Under the pieces are notes generated by a model. The model was not told the DNA's origin, did not search any database, and saw nothing but the letters and a program-made list of their open reading frames with translations. A DNA stretch of 64,000 bases from contig CM067589.1 of NCBI GenBank assembly GCA_034336665.1, positions 3,563,290-3,627,289 of the forward strand, written 5' to 3'. This stretch comes from Luscinia megarhynchos (taxonomy: Eukaryota; Chordata; Aves; Passeriformes; Turdidae). A program made the translations under genes and the position numbers. Below are positions 20,359-33,400 of the stretch, piece by piece. Every line of letters starts with the position of its first letter. Positions within the stretch are counted from its first letter, which is position 1.

Positions 20359-23300
20359 GTGTCAACGTTTGAACTTGAGAACTGTTCAGTCAACTAAAGA
20401 CCGTCATTGCCTTGGTTTGTTACGTGACTATCGAGATGGGAAACTGGCTGGAAATAGTATTGCATTCTTAGTTAAACTCTAAAGAAATTCTTGCCTAGTT
20501 TTGTGATTGGTTTTGTTCAGGTCTCAGGAGCTCTCCCTCTTCCTCTAGTCTCTGGTAGTAGAGGCCATGCTGCATTGGACGCCCCAGAGGCTGCTGCAGC
20601 CAGGCAGGGACATTCCTTCATGCCTTGCTTCCTACCTGAGTGGGAACAACACTATAGACCAAGCCCATGTCCTGTCCCATCTCTTGTGTGGTGGCTGCAC
20701 TGGGGTCTCTGGAACAGGGCAAACAGCCCAGCACAAGGGCCTGGCAGTGCCACAGCAGGAAAGCTCTCTCCCCACTGCTGGCTGTGGTCAGGCCTCTCTG
20801 CCACCAGCTCTGCACTGACCAGGGACCCTGCCCCTTGGCAGCTGTGCTCTGGTGCCACTGAGCCATCTGCACTCCTTTTCTAGCTCTCTTCTGGCTCAGC
20901 AGAGCCTGCCCCACAGGTCTCTGCCTCACCAGTTCTGTCTGGATCAGTGCAGAGCATGAGGCAAGTGCTTGGAACTAGAGCTGGTGCTGTCCTGGCTGTC
21001 ATAAGCTCAGGTGGCTTCTGCCATTTGACTAGAGCCACTTTCTTGGCTAAAACCAATGTTCTTTCACCTATGTCCTGGTTGCCCCTTCAGCATGGGTTAC
21101 TTTTGCCTGGGCTGAGGGAAGGGAGGGGCTGGAGATCTGATGCTAAAGTCCTAAAATATCTCTGCATGTGAGACTTGAGTCCCCCTGTCCCTGGCAGTGC
21201 TCCCTGGGCAGAGCTGGCTGCCACAGCTGGTGCTTAATGGTGAGGGCTGATACCCACCTGGTACCTTGCAGACCTTGCAGTCTTTCCCCTGCAAAGGGCA
21301 CACTCCTGTGCCCATGCCTCCTCTAAGCTGCCAGAACATTTCGTGGTCCATTACAAACCCCTTTGGAAATGACTGGTTGTATTGCGTCAGTTTTTGTGTG
21401 TGGCAAGTGGGCCCATAACGCTGCAGGCTTCAAATTTTTCTTATTTATAGTATTTCTACTTAAGTCCCCTAATCAGGGAACATTAAATCATTTGTTTCAG
21501 GAACCTCGCTGTTTCCCAGGTCTCGCTGTTACACCTGTATATTCTTATTGTGCAGTAGCCTTAAGAGTTGTGTTAATCTCATTGTAACAACAGTGACAAA
21601 TGGAATGAACTTTCTTCCCTTATTTTTTTTTACTTTGTTTTTAGTTTTTTTTTTTTCTCTGCTTCCACATCTAAGAGCCATGTTGTCTCTTGCTGGTTTC
21701 CCAGGGATTTGCCCAGAGTGCAGCGGGCTGCTGGCCCTTGCTATAGACTCTTCTGTTGTTGTTTGTAGTAAGTCAACTCTTAGTCTTCCCGCTAATAAAT
21801 ATTCAGTAACAAACCAACTGCGTTGAGCTGCTGTCTGGGAGCAGCACTTCCCCTTGTGTTTCTTTGTATTGATTCCTTTTAATTTGTTCAGCTTTCTTTG
21901 CCAGATGAACGTATGTAAACTTTTACCATGTCAAGAAATTAAAATAAGGTACTTGGAATTCTTTCAAGGCAGCCCCCTGTGTGTGATGCTGGGCTCTTAG
22001 GCCATGCAGTTTTAGTGTCCAGTTCTGGTTCTGCCTTTCTCACGTTGAGTTGCTCCTTCCCTTCATTCTCCTCATTCCTCTTTTTGACTGTGTTATAAAC
22101 TAGTCTGCTGTGTAGGTTGTTTCAGTTCCTTCAGCATGCCTCACATTGGGCATGATTTTGCCTATGGCTTGGGTTTGATGGAATCTGTCTCATCTGTCCC
22201 AGTCCAAACAGATGAAGGGAGGTTGCATGGTGTTTCTCTCTGCCAGGCAGGTGTCTTCTGGGCAGGACTCAGCTGTCCTGGATGCAGCCCCTGGTGTCTC
22301 TGTGGGGCACACAGTCTCTTACTCCTGGCTGCTCTCTGCATGTGGTACCCAAGGAGAGGCAGCTGCCCAGCTGTCCCCAGCCACACCCTCTGCTCTTCTG
22401 GGATCTTCCTGTTACTGCCTTCCCTCCATGCTGGGGCACAGAGGCCTCTAGAGGGGCACTCAAGGCTTTCCTGAGTGTGCTGCCCCCAGCTGCAGCCCCT
22501 CTGAGCCAGCCCCCATTGCAGGGCTCAGTGCCTGTTTGGGGTTGTGCCTGTCCTGGTCACAGTGCTGCTCAGCAGAGTCTGTGACTGGCCCTGGGACAGC
22601 TCCTGCAGACTGGGGCTCCAGCTGTGGCACCTCTGGCTGCCCAGGAGCAGCAGCAGCCACTTGTGCAGGAAAGTTCCTGCAGTGTGGGAAAGCTCTGCAG
22701 GGGCCCGACCCGTGCAGGGAAGGGGCACTGAGCTGCAAACAGGTCTCAGGGCCAAGGCAGCTGGAGTGGGGCCCAAAGGAAGGACTGGCTGGGGGGATTT
22801 GGTGAGGTGCAGCATGAGGGGCTCCTTCCCACCACAGCCGAAAAGCCTGAATTCCCAGAAGCTGCCAGCACTCCCATGGAAGGTGGAGCATCCAGGACAA
22901 TTGTCTTGGCAGGTGCTGGCAGGGCGTGGGGCTCATCCATGGGAGCAGGGGAGGGTTTGTTGTCTGTGATCCCAGTGACTGGGAGCAGTCACAGTGTGCA
23001 CTCAGGGCTCTGCTTTACCAGTCCTTGAGACATCCCAGCTTCAGTGCAGGGGAGGAGAAGAATGGCTCAGCAGCTGTGTGCAGCCACAGGCACTGCCAGC
23101 AGCACAGCTGGAATGGAGGAAGGGTCAGGCAGGTTCCACTGTTGTGCTTTGCATAAGCTGACCCCATGAGGTGAGGCACTGGGAGTGGGAGCTTTCTAAA
23201 GTCTGAGCTCTGCTTTGGGGCTTGCTGGAGCCTTGCTGCTGTTGGGAGTGTTGGCAGGGGTTTTCCTACTGTGCCCTTTCCCCAGCTGTCGCAGTTGCTG

Positions 23301-23520
23301 TCTCAGAGTTTCCCCAAGCCAAAACCTGTCTGTGGCTGGTTTGGGTTTCAGTAAATTTCACATGCTATTTTTTGCCACCTCTACCTTTCTGTGTGCGTGA
23401 AAAACAGCACTCCCTCCTCCCTTGCTTTGTGTGGGGAATCTGGGCAATTTAGCAAATACAAGATGGACAGTGCCTAAAAGCAACCACGTAGCCAAAATAA
23501 AGCATGGGTAGGATGTGAGT
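20359..23520 (+). other. probable long PSME3 3' UTR and flanking sequence
   Basis: No exon of a known family is visible in these 3.1 kb. The first part is AT-rich with poly-T tracts and looks like 3' UTR. AATAAA occurs at 21794-21799 and again at 23496-23501. Human PSME3 also has a 3' UTR of several kb. Which signal is used cannot be decided from sequence. Confidence 0.55.
21794..21799 (+). terminator. candidate PSME3 polyadenylation signal (proximal)
   Basis: AATAAA about 1.44 kb after the PSME3 stop, followed by T/G-rich sequence. A distal alternative is at 23496-23501. Confidence 0.55.
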
Positions 23521-24440
23521 TCTCCATATGGGTTGTGGGTCAGTGATGGGCTGATCACATTGGGGGCTGGCATGTGGGAAGCAGTACGTGCACTGAGCAG
23601 GTCATAAACAAGTTATGCTGCTGTTACAGAGACGTGCAATTTCTTTAATTCTAGGTTAGCTTTAAGCTGCTGCAGGCTGCTTTTGGAGAGGGTACAGGAG
23701 CAGTTCCATGGAGTGTGTGGAGTGCCCCCAAAGATCCCTCATTGCTTTTCATCAGGCAGCTATTAACACAGCCTCTCAGTTAATTACTTTGCTTCCTGAA
23801 ATTCCCTACTGCAAGATGAAGGTGGATTTAAGGCCTTTTTTGTTTATTCTGAAACAGAGCTCTAAACCAGGACTGGAAAAGTCCAGCAGAATCAGACAGT
23901 TACAAAAAAACCTGGTATCAGACAAGGCCTCCATGGCACAGGCTCTGCAGTGGGGCAGAGGCAATGCAGAAAGCTGCTATCCTTATCCAGCAGCCCTGGG
24001 GTGTGTGCTTGTGGCTGGTTTGTCATGGGGATGTCAGTGCAGATTAGGGATTTCTCTTTCTTTCCAAGCCCCCAACATGCAGAGAACCAGGAGTGTTCCC
24101 ACATTCTATTTTTGGATCTCTCTCAGCCCAGCTGCAGGGTTGAGTTGTGATTTGTGGGGCAGGAAGGCCTGTGGAGTTTTCTTAAACTACTGCTGTGCTG
24201 CTTGGAAAGGGCCCTTCTGTAATTGCAGCCTGTACCGTGGCTTGGAGGAGCTAGAGATGCAAACCCAAGAGATGAAGTCAAACCTGAATGATCTGCTCTT
24301 TGTGTACTTCTTGAAGGAAAGGTCCACACGAGCTTTGTCACACAGCTGTGGAGGTTCTGCCCCAGTCTCACCTTGGCTGTGCCAGTGTGGCAGAATTGTT
24401 GTCCAATTCTGGGAGGCAGCAGGTATGTCCTGGTTGTGCT

Positions 24441-24760
24441 CCAGACCTGGGCCAGCACAGCAGTGCTTCTGCTCTGTGCTCCAGACCTGATCCAGCACAG
24501 CAGTGCTTCTGCTCTGTGCCCCAAACCTGATCCAGGACAGCAGTGCTTCTGCTCTGTGCTTCAGACCTGGGCCAGCACAGCAGTGCTTCTGCTCTGTGCC
24601 CCAAACCTAATCCAGGACAGCAGTGCTTCTGCTCTGTGCTCCAGACCTGGGCCAGCACAGCAGTGCTTCTGCTCTGTGCCCCAAACCTAATCCAGGACAG
24701 CAGTGCTTCTGCTCTGTGCCCCAAACCTAATCCAGGACAGCAGTGCTTCTGCTCTATGCT
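24441..24760. repeat. 40-bp minisatellite, eight copies
   Basis: Eight head-to-tail copies begin every 40 bases: 24441, 24481, 24521, 24561, 24601, 24641, 24681 and 24721. The constant half is CAGCAGTGCTTCTGCTCTGT. The variable half alternates between CCAGACCTGGGCCAGCA and CCAAACCTAATCCAGGA types, suggesting higher-order dimers. AGCAG and CTGCT arms allow a small hairpin in each unit. A frame is open through the array on each strand only because 40-bp units cycle all frames; no coding function is claimed. Confidence 0.95.
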
Positions 24761-26468
24761 CCAAGTGAAATGAGCACCATGTTCTAGGCAGAAACCAAAA
24801 GGGAATTTTTCTTCCAAGCCTAACCCCAGGTAATCCTTAAAGCAAAACTGACTTCATGGATTGAAAGACTGACTTGGAAATCAGCGCTGCTTTGCCTTGT
24901 TTGGGGCTACTCAGAGGCTTTTGATTCTGCTGCTGTGAGCCAATGAGAGCAGGTACCTCTGCCACCTGTGGCTGCTGTGTCCCATGCAGCCACAGCTCTG
25001 TTCTCTCCCGTCCTGTCCCTGCCCATTGCTGTGTCTGTGCTGCAGTGAGTCCCTTTGCTGGCACTGTGACTCCATGAAGCGAGTGCCATGGCTCTGAGGC
25101 TCTCCTGGCGTGGTAGCTGGCGAGGCAGAGCCCTGTGTGCTGGCACAGAGAGCACCAGTGTGTGCCTGGCCTCACAGCTGCAGCCTGCCCTGAAGAAGGC
25201 TCAGGCTGCCAGTGGTGGTGAGGATAATGGAGTGTGTCCCACAGCAACGTGGCTTCTGCCTCCCTCTGGTGTGTGAGCACAGCCAGGGGACCACAGAGGG
25301 GCTGAGCCCCAGGCAGGATCTGCCACAGAGGAAGAACCAGGGGCTGGTGGGTGCTGCCTCCCCTCAGGAAACTGACTCAAGGAGGGTGAGGTGAGGTGAG
25401 GTTGGCAGCAGGAGTGGAAATGTTGGGTTGAATCTCCAGCCCTGGTTCTCTTGGATGCCTTGTCCTACTCAGCACCAGCTCCGGGACTGTAGCCAGGGTG
25501 GTGCGTCCTGTCTGCCCCGAGCATCTGCTGCGTGGCAGGATGGAGCACCACGTCCTGGCTGCCCTGCCCTGCTCTGCCCGTGCCTGTGAGCAGCACTGTG
25601 AGGCCAGCAGGGACTGTCCTTGGGCTGGCAGAGGGCAGCTGTGGTGCCCAGCCTGGGCACTGTGGCTTGGCAGCTGCTGCCAGGTGCAGGTTCAGGGTCG
25701 TTCTGTCCTCGAGGGAACTTCTTGGAAGCTGCACCTCAGTTTATCTGATAATTGGAGGCAGAGACAAAGGATGGATGATCCTGTGGCAGTGCAATGCTGG
25801 GGATTAACTGGCTCAGAGCTGTTCTGAGGTGCAAACTGAGAGTTGGTTGTTCACAGCGCTTTGGGGCCTGATTCTCATCCTGAACTACATCTCCACCCTG
25901 CCAAAGTGTTTCTGCCGCTACACAGAAGGATGTGTTTTCAGCAAAGCCTTCCATGTGGAAGACTGAAAAAAATTAAATAAGAAGTAACTCCAAGCTTGGA
26001 ATGGTGCTGCCAGGGGGAATGTTTATGAGGAAGCAGCCTGACAAACAAGGAAAATCGGTGAGTTGTAAAGAGGTGAAATTGTACAGTGTGGCAACAATTC
26101 CCGGCTTGTCAGAGGCTCACAGTGGTCACAGGCACCTCAGGCTGACTGCAGGATCTCCGTTTTTACAGGCAGCCTCAGGAAGCCAGGCTGGACTGAAAAA
26201 GTAACGGAATTATGTGGAACTTGTCTGAGTCACTGACCCTACATCTCCACAAGTTCTTTCAGGGCACTCCCGTGAAGGAGGACAGAAGAGACTGCAGCTG
26301 AGAGATCTGCCCTTTCTGGTCACCAAGGGTTTCAGATCTCCTCCCCTAGCCTCTCCCAGTCTTTTGTACTTTCTGTGTTAATCCATCCAGTGCAGCATAC
26401 ACTGAGAGAGGCAGGAGCTGAAAAGCCTGCTCTGAAATCCTCTGAATGCTGCTGGACCAGCCGCAGGC
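24761..26468. other. intergenic region upstream of the AOC cluster
   Basis: No recognisable exon, RNA gene or transposon seen. Bases about 26350-26468 should contain the 5' UTR and promoter of AOC unit 1. No clear TATA box was found. Confidence 0.5.
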
Positions 26469-28035
26469 ATGAACCTGAAAGCCGTGCTCATCCTCCTTGG
26501 TCTGGCGTTAGCCACGATATTCGCTTTGGTCTGCGTGCTGCTGACCAGGGAAAGGAGCCCCAGAAGCTGCCAGCAGCTGCCCCCAGAGCAGGAGGAGGTG
26601 GAGGACGACCAGAGCCTGGTGTTTGCTGACCTGAGCCCCGAGGAGATGTCCCAGGTGGTGCGGTACCTGCAGGGACACCTCGGGGTGCCGCTGGTGGACG
26701 CCTCGCGGGCCAAGCCCTCGGACAACTGCATCGCCTCCGTGGATCTGCAGGTGCCCGCCAAGGCAGAGGTGCTGCGGTTCCTGGACGCAGGGGGGGCTCG
26801 TCCCCCCCGAGAGGCGCTGGCCGTGCTGTACTTTGGGAAGCAGGCAGAGCCCAACATCAGCGAGTTCGTGGTGGGGCCGCTGCCGGCGCCCGCGTACCAC
26901 CGGGACGTGACGGAGCGCAAGTACGGGGGCAAGCTGCCGTACCACCGCAGGCCCACGCTGGCTGTTGAATACAAGCAGCTGGGAGAGTTTCTGAAGAACC
27001 AAGTGTTCCCCTCAGCTCCAGCTTTCATGCAACAAGTAATGGAGTATGATGGAGCCAATCTTGCAGCCGTGACAGCTGCTCCCCGTGGATTCCAGTCTGG
27101 AGATCGGGTCACCTGGTTCGTGCTGTTCCAGAACGTGAGCGGGTTCTTCGTGCACCCGGTGGGGCTGGAGGTGCTGGTGGATCACAGCAGCCTGGACATC
27201 TCGCAGTGGGCGGTGAGCAGGGTCTTCTACAACGGGCAGTACTACAGGGACATGGCTCAGCTGGAGAGCGCCTACATGCAGGGCAGGGTGAGCGTGGAGA
27301 AGGTGAGGAAGGCGCCGTGGGACGGGGACTTCTCGTCCATGAGGCCCCGGGCGCCGGCGGCCGCGCTGTTCCCGGTGCAGTTCGAGCCGCAGGGCCCCCG
27401 CTACAGCGTCAGGAAGAACCAGGTGCTCTTCCAGGGCTGGAGCTTTGCCTTTGGCGTGAGCGTGAGCACGGGCCTGCGGCTGTTTGACATCCGGCACAGG
27501 GGGCAGAGGGTTGCCTACGAGCTCAGCGTGCAGGAGGCGCTGTCAGTGTACGGCTCCAACTGCCCGGCAGGGATGTCCACGCGCTACATGGACGGCAGCT
27601 TTGGCCTGGGCCGCTACAGCTCCCCGCTGGTGCCGGGGCTGGACTGCCCCTCCCTGGCCACCTACGTGGACACCCACTCTCTGTCGGACAGCCTGAGGCC
27701 CAGCAAGAGGAAGGCTTCCCTCTGCATCTTTGAGCAGAACCTGGGCTCCCCTCTGCGGCGCCACTACTCCAACTTGCAGTCGCTCTACTACGGGGGGCTG
27801 GTGAACTCCGCTCTGGTCATTCGCTCCATCGCCACCGTGGGCAACTATGACTATGTGTGGGACTTCATCTTCTACCAGAACGGGGCCATTGAGGGCAAGG
27901 TGCAGGCCACGGGCTACCCGAGCTCGTCCTTCCTCCACGGGGATGGCCTGAGATACGGCAATAGGCTCTGGGAGCACACCCTGGGTACCATACACACCCA
28001 TTTTGTCAACTATAAGGTGGACCTGGATGTGGGAG
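26469..28035 (+). CDS. AOC3-like copper amine oxidase unit 1: orphan large first exon
   Basis: One exon from ATG 26469 to donor GTAGGT at 28036, phase 1, 522 codons plus one base. Parts: short cytoplasmic tail, signal-anchor helix at about residues 5-27 ([19 protein letters not shown]), then the N-terminal and catalytic domains. Catalytic Asp375 (YMDGSFGLG), topaquinone precursor Tyr460 in NYDY and copper ligands His509 and His511 (HTLGTIHTH) are all present. No exon 2, 3 or 4 of its own follows before unit 2, so the third copper His is missing unless the exon splices to the unit 2 exons at 32941, 33442 and 34060, which are in compatible phase (755 residues in total). If the donor is not used, the frame ends at 28130 with a 553-residue, presumably inactive product. 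It may be an alternative first exon, a 3'-truncated pseudogene or an assembly artefact. Relative of AOC3/VAP-1 and AOC2. Confidence 0.75.
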
Positions 28036-30417
28036 GTAGGTCTGAGTTTTCCTTTAATGCCTGCCGTTTTTCTGATAAACCCCAGGGCTTTGAAGTTTGC
28101 CTCCTTGTCCATACAGTCCCTCATAACTGACATCAGAACTCTGCTTCTTTATTCTCCCAACCTCATGTTTCTTTGCAAAGTTTTTTTTCTGTATATTAAA
28201 CAGTCTGTCAAGGTCATTGAGTGGAAAGCAGTGGGAATTTCTGGGAGCTCTGTGTTCAGCTCAGGGAAAGTATGAAAGGTAGCAGCTGAAAAATGTTTGT
28301 GTTTCCTTGAGGCCTCACGTCTGGCACGGTGTGTGTTGCCACAGGCACAGGCGGGCAGACAGGGAGTTGGCCCCGTCTGAGCACAGACAGTGTGAGCCTG
28401 ATTTCCCAGTGCCTGGTGCTGGTCCTGGCACTGCTCCTCCCTTGGGAAAATCCTCTTGGTCTCTCCCTGCCCCATGTAAAGCAGGGCAGCTGTCCTGGTG
28501 CTCCGTGGGGCTGAGTTCCTGCAGCTCTCTCCCCTTCTCTTAAGGAAACTCACGAGCGTTGGATCCCAAGCTGTGAATCCACTCCAGCAACCCAGTGAGT
28601 TCCCCTGCCCCCATGAGCAGTCACAGTCTGGCAGTGGATGTGTGCACAGGGTTATTGGCGCCCAGGAGCAGCCCCTTGCTGGCAGTGAAGTGCTGGCAGC
28701 CACCCTGCAAGTGCAGGGATGCTCAGCCTCAGGAGCACCCTTGAGTCCCCAAGAAGGAGATTGCAGCACCTGCAGTCCGGGGGCAGTGGGGACTCACACG
28801 GTGCCCATTATTGAAAACCACTTCTGTAAAAGGCAGAGGGAAAATGTTTTACATCTGCACAGCACCCAAGAGGTCGCTGGTGGGCAGTGGCTACATGTGA
28901 AGCAGCCCAAAGAAAACACAGCCCAGGGATCCCGGCTGTCTCCTGGATTGTGGAAAGTAATCCAAGACTTGTGTTGCTCAAGCTGCAGCTAAACCCAGAA
29001 CAAGCTTCTGGTCTCAGCACGTGTCCTCCTGTGATGGAGGGGTTTGTGTGGCCTTGGAAGGTGCTGCTGCTGTTGTTGCAGTCAAAATCAGGGTTGATAG
29101 TGGTTCTTTCCTGTAAGCAAGGATTGAGAATGTGCTAAAATACAGTTCCGTGTGGGGGCAAGGTGCTTTTCTGGGACTTAAATGCTGTCAGTGCCACTCT
29201 CTGTTTATAGAGCCTGAGCCCTGGCTGCTGCAAAATGCTCTTGAGCAGAGTTGTGTAAATCTCAGCCCTGTTCCCTGTGGTGAGAGGGCAGCCATGGTCC
29301 AGGCAGGAGGGCTCGGGGCCATGCAGGGAGCTGGAGCAGTTCCCACAGGAGCCCCCATTCCAGTGCTGGGGGCACAGCTGTGTCACAGCTAAAGTGGGAC
29401 ACTGCCCACACAGGTCCTTGGATGCTGACCTGAGGCTGGTGTGGGGTTTGCAGGGAAAAAGGGCAACTATTACCTAGTTGGAAGTGAGAATGAAAACCTA
29501 ATTCCTAAATTAATACAAATGCAAATGGGGTGAATTGCTCCAGTGCTGTGGAGGTTCTGGCCCCTCCTGCCTGTGCTTCAGACTCTCCCCAGCAGGAGGG
29601 TGTTTGGTGGGCCCTGATCTCCAAAATTCCATCCTTGCTGTTGGTGTGTGTCACTGCCTTGTTGGGGCTGGGAGCCTTGCAGGAGCTGGTGGCCGTGCAG
29701 GAGCAGCTGCCTCGCCCCATTTCTGTCCAGGGCAGCTCTTGTGCAAAGATCACCTCTGCTGGAACGGGACAGGAATGGTTCAGCAGGCGCTGCCTTTTCT
29801 CACCAGGCAGCTGCCTCTGGTCTGCCCACAGGCAGAGCCAGGCTGGAGCTGCCAGATCCCTTCCTTCAGGGCTGGGAGGGACTTGGAGGCAACAGAGAAT
29901 GGTGTCAGGAAGAACTGGCATGCAGAGATGCTGGGAGCCAGCAGGTCTCGGGCTGTGCCAGCACAGCCTGGCCCCTCAGGGGAGAGGGGCTGGGCCCAGG
30001 GGCACTGGGTGCAGAGGGACCAGGCTGGCTGAGCCTTCCCCTGTGGCATCACCACAATCCCAGAGGAGACAGAGAAGGAGCATCCTGGGAGACACCGAAA
30101 GAAACAAAAGCCCCTAGGACAGATGAGACTGAGGCTTTTTGTGGTGTCACCTGCAGCAGAGAAACCCATCAGTAGTTTGCTGAGTGAGCCAGGCGCTGGC
30201 TCCTTTGGTGCATCTGGGGTGGGGAGGAAACAAGCCAAACTGGCTGAGACCTGTGATCTCCCCTGAGAGCCCCACGGGTGCTGCAGGTTCCCTCCCCAGC
30301 GGAGAAGCGTTGCCGTTACGCCCACAGTGCAAAGGAATAAAGAGCCTGATCTGCAGGTGAGGGACGTGCTCTGGATTCCTCAGCCACACTGACTGTGCTG
30401 TCCCTGCACTCGCAGTG
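28036..30417. other. interval between AOC first exons 1 and 2
   Basis: I looked here for unit 1 exons 2-4 (motifs such as [25 protein letters not shown] then EDIPNT) and found none on the plus strand. The sequence is GC-moderate and non-repetitive with no other gene recognised. It would be intron if unit 1 splices to unit 2. Confidence 0.6.
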
Positions 30418-33400
30418 ATGAACCCCAAGCTTCCCTACGTTCTGCTGGTCGGGGCTGCAGTGATAATCTTCATTCTGTCCTGCATGCTGCTGAGCAGGGG
30501 TGGGCGATCGCCCAGCTGTGAATCGCGGCCCAGCGCTGTGGAGAAGACGGGATCCATGAGCCAGAGCCTGGTGTTTGCTGACCTGAGCCCCGAGGAGATG
30601 TCCCAGGTGGTGCGGTACCTGCAGGGACACCTCGGGGTGCCGCTGGTGGACGCCTCGCGGGCCAAGCCCTCGGACAACTGCATCGCCTCCGTGGATCTGC
30701 AGGTGCCCGCCAAGGCAGAGGTGCTGCGGTTCCTGGACGCAGGGGGGGCTCGTCCCCCCCGAGAGGCGCTGGCCGTGCTGTACTTTGGGAAGCAGGCAGA
30801 GCCCAACATCAGCGAGTTCGTGGTGGGGCCGCTGCCGGCGCCCGCGTACCACCGGGATGTGACGGAGCGCAAGTACGGGGGCAAGCTGCCGTACCACCGC
30901 AGGCCCACGCTGGGCAGTGAGTACCAGCAGCTGGGAAAGTTCCTGGAGACAAAGGCATTTGCTGCAGCACCGACCTTCATGAAAGAAGTCCTTGAATATG
31001 ACAGGACCAATGTGGCATTTCAGGCCTCAGTCCCTCACGGATTCCAGTCTGGAGATCGGGTCACCTGGTTCGTGCTGTTCCAGAACGTGAGCGGGTTCTT
31101 CGTGCACCCGGTGGGGCTGGAGGTGCTGGTGGATCACAGCAGCCTGGACATCTCGCAGTGGGCGGTGAGCAGGGTCTTCTACAACGGGCAGTACTACAGG
31201 GACATGGCTCAGCTGGAGAGCGCCTACGTGCAGGGCAGGGTGAGCGTGGAGAAGGTGAGGAAGGCGCCGTGGGACGGGGACTTCTCGTCCATGAGGCCCC
31301 GGGCGCCGGCGGCCGCGCTGTTCCCGGTGCAGTTCGAGCCGCAGGGCCCCCGCTACAGCGTCAGGAAGAACCAGGTGCTCTTCCAGGGCTGGAGCTTTGC
31401 CTTTGGCGTGAGCGTGAGCACGGGCCTGCGGCTGTTTGACATCCGGCACAGGGGGCAGAGGGTTGCCTACGAGCTCAGCGTGCAGGAGGCGCTGTCAGTG
31501 TACGGCTCCAACTGCCCGGCAGGGATGTCCACGCGCTACATGGACGGCAGCTTTGGCCTGGGCCGCTACAGCTCCCCGCTGGTGCCGGGGCTGGACTGCC
31601 CCTCCCTGGCCACCTACGTGGACACCCACTCTCTGTCGGACAGCCTGAGGCCCAGCAAGAGGAAGGCTTCCCTCTGCATCTTTGAGCAGAACCTGGGCTC
31701 CCCTCTGCGGCGCCACTACTCCAACTTGCAGTCGCTCTACTACGGGGGGCTGGTGAACTCCGCTCTGGTCATTCGCTCCATCGCCACCGTGGGCAACTAT
31801 GACTATGTGTGGGACTTCATCTTCTACCAGAACGGGGCCATTGAGGGCAAGGTGCAGGCCACGGGCTACCCGAGCTCGTCCTTTCTCCACGGGGATGGCC
31901 TGAGATACGGCAATAGGCTCTGGGAGCACACCCTGGGTACCATACACACCCATTTTGTCAACTTTAAGGTGGACCTGGACGTGGGAGGTAGGTCTGGCTC
32001 CACTCTCTCCACTCTCAAAATACTTTTAGACTCAAAAAGCTTAAATTCTTTGGTGGTTAAACAAGTTTTCTCTTCCACTTGTGTGCTAAGGTGATGTGCT
32101 TGCAGTGGCGGGTGGCAAAACTGCAAGAGCAGGGAGAAGGCAGATGAAATCAGACTGTTACTGTTATACTGCCAGGGGAGTTGTGGGCTTAGTTTCAATC
32201 ATGTGAGAAAATGAAAGGAAATGAGCTCAGCTGTGCATGGATCTTCTTCTGTGTGGCTCAAACCTTCACAGATGGCCACAGATTCTTCTCTGAAATGGCC
32301 TTTATGAAAGCTGTGAACTCACAGGTTAAAGGAGCACAACACCGAGGAACTTCATGGTGGGACGGGCAGGAGGTGCTGAGCAATAACCCCTCTGCCAGGC
32401 CTGCAGAGGCACTGCCCATCACGTGCTCTCAGCAGCATTTTATCACCTTGTCCCCAGATGGATTTGCTCCCCTGCTGCTCCTGTTGCTCCCCTGCTGCTC
32501 CTCTTGCTCAGAACCTTGGGCCCATGTCTCTTCTTTGGGCAGGGCCTGAGAACAGCACAGCACTGCTCTTGTCTGTGATGTGCAAATGTGTGCAGCACCT
32601 GGGGCTGCTCCAGGTGCCTTCACTGTTCTGTTCATAGTCACTAGACTATGCTTGCACAGGAAGCAAACCTGTTCTTCTGCCCTGGGGTGAGGCTCATCCC
32701 TTGTCCCCTCTTGTCTCTCACAGTGGCTGCTGCAGGGTGGAGTTCCCTGGCCTGGACAAGTGTCCAGCACATGGGATATTGTCACAGCATGTGGAGCTGC
32801 AGAGCAGCACCTGCTCCTGGAAGGGTTGGTGCTCAGAGCCCGGGGTGCAGGGAGGGAGAACAGGAAGAGCAGGTACTGTGATACCCTTGGGACAGGGGAC
32901 TGTGGGGACTTTCCTCAATCACTTTGCTTTGGCTTTGCAGGGGTGAAAAACTCCCTGGTGGCCCATGACATGGCATTTGAGATGACACGGGCTCCCTGGA
33001 GCCCAGAGCAGCAGATAGAGCGGCCACGGCTCACCAAGAAAGTCCTGGACACAGAAGACCAGGCTGCTTTCCGACTGCAGTCCAAGATGCCCAGATACAT
33101 CTACTTCGCAGCCAACAGCAAAAACAAGTGGGGCCACCAGCGAGGCTACAGGATCCAGATCACCAGTTTTGCAGGGGACCACGTCCCTGAAGCCAGTTCC
33201 ATGGAGAGGGCCATCAGCTGGGCAAGGTCAGGCTGTTGTGGCTGGCGTGGCAGGTTCTCAGAGACCCCCTCAGCCCTGCCAGCTGGGAAGGCATTGCTGG
33301 ATGGCCCTTGATGGGAGGCACAGGGAAGCACTCTTCTGGGCTTGCTCCATCCCAGCAGGCCTGTGCTCTGCAGGCTTTCAGGAGCTGATTTAGCTCTGCC

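Noticed and set aside
23708..24490. Plus-strand open frame of 260 codons downstream of PSME3
   Set aside because: No family resemblance, no splice-consistent neighbours and its end runs into the 40-bp repeat. Chance frame.
26508..27497. Long minus-strand frames antisense to AOC first exons (also at 30435-31449 and 35723-36439)
   Set aside because: They are GC-rich shadows of the strongly coding plus strand and repeat with each AOC copy. No independent family signal.
28036..28130. Read-through end of AOC unit 1 as a genuine 553-residue protein
   Set aside because: The extra 31 residues have no family match and follow a consensus donor. The product would lack the third copper ligand. Kept only as an alternative.
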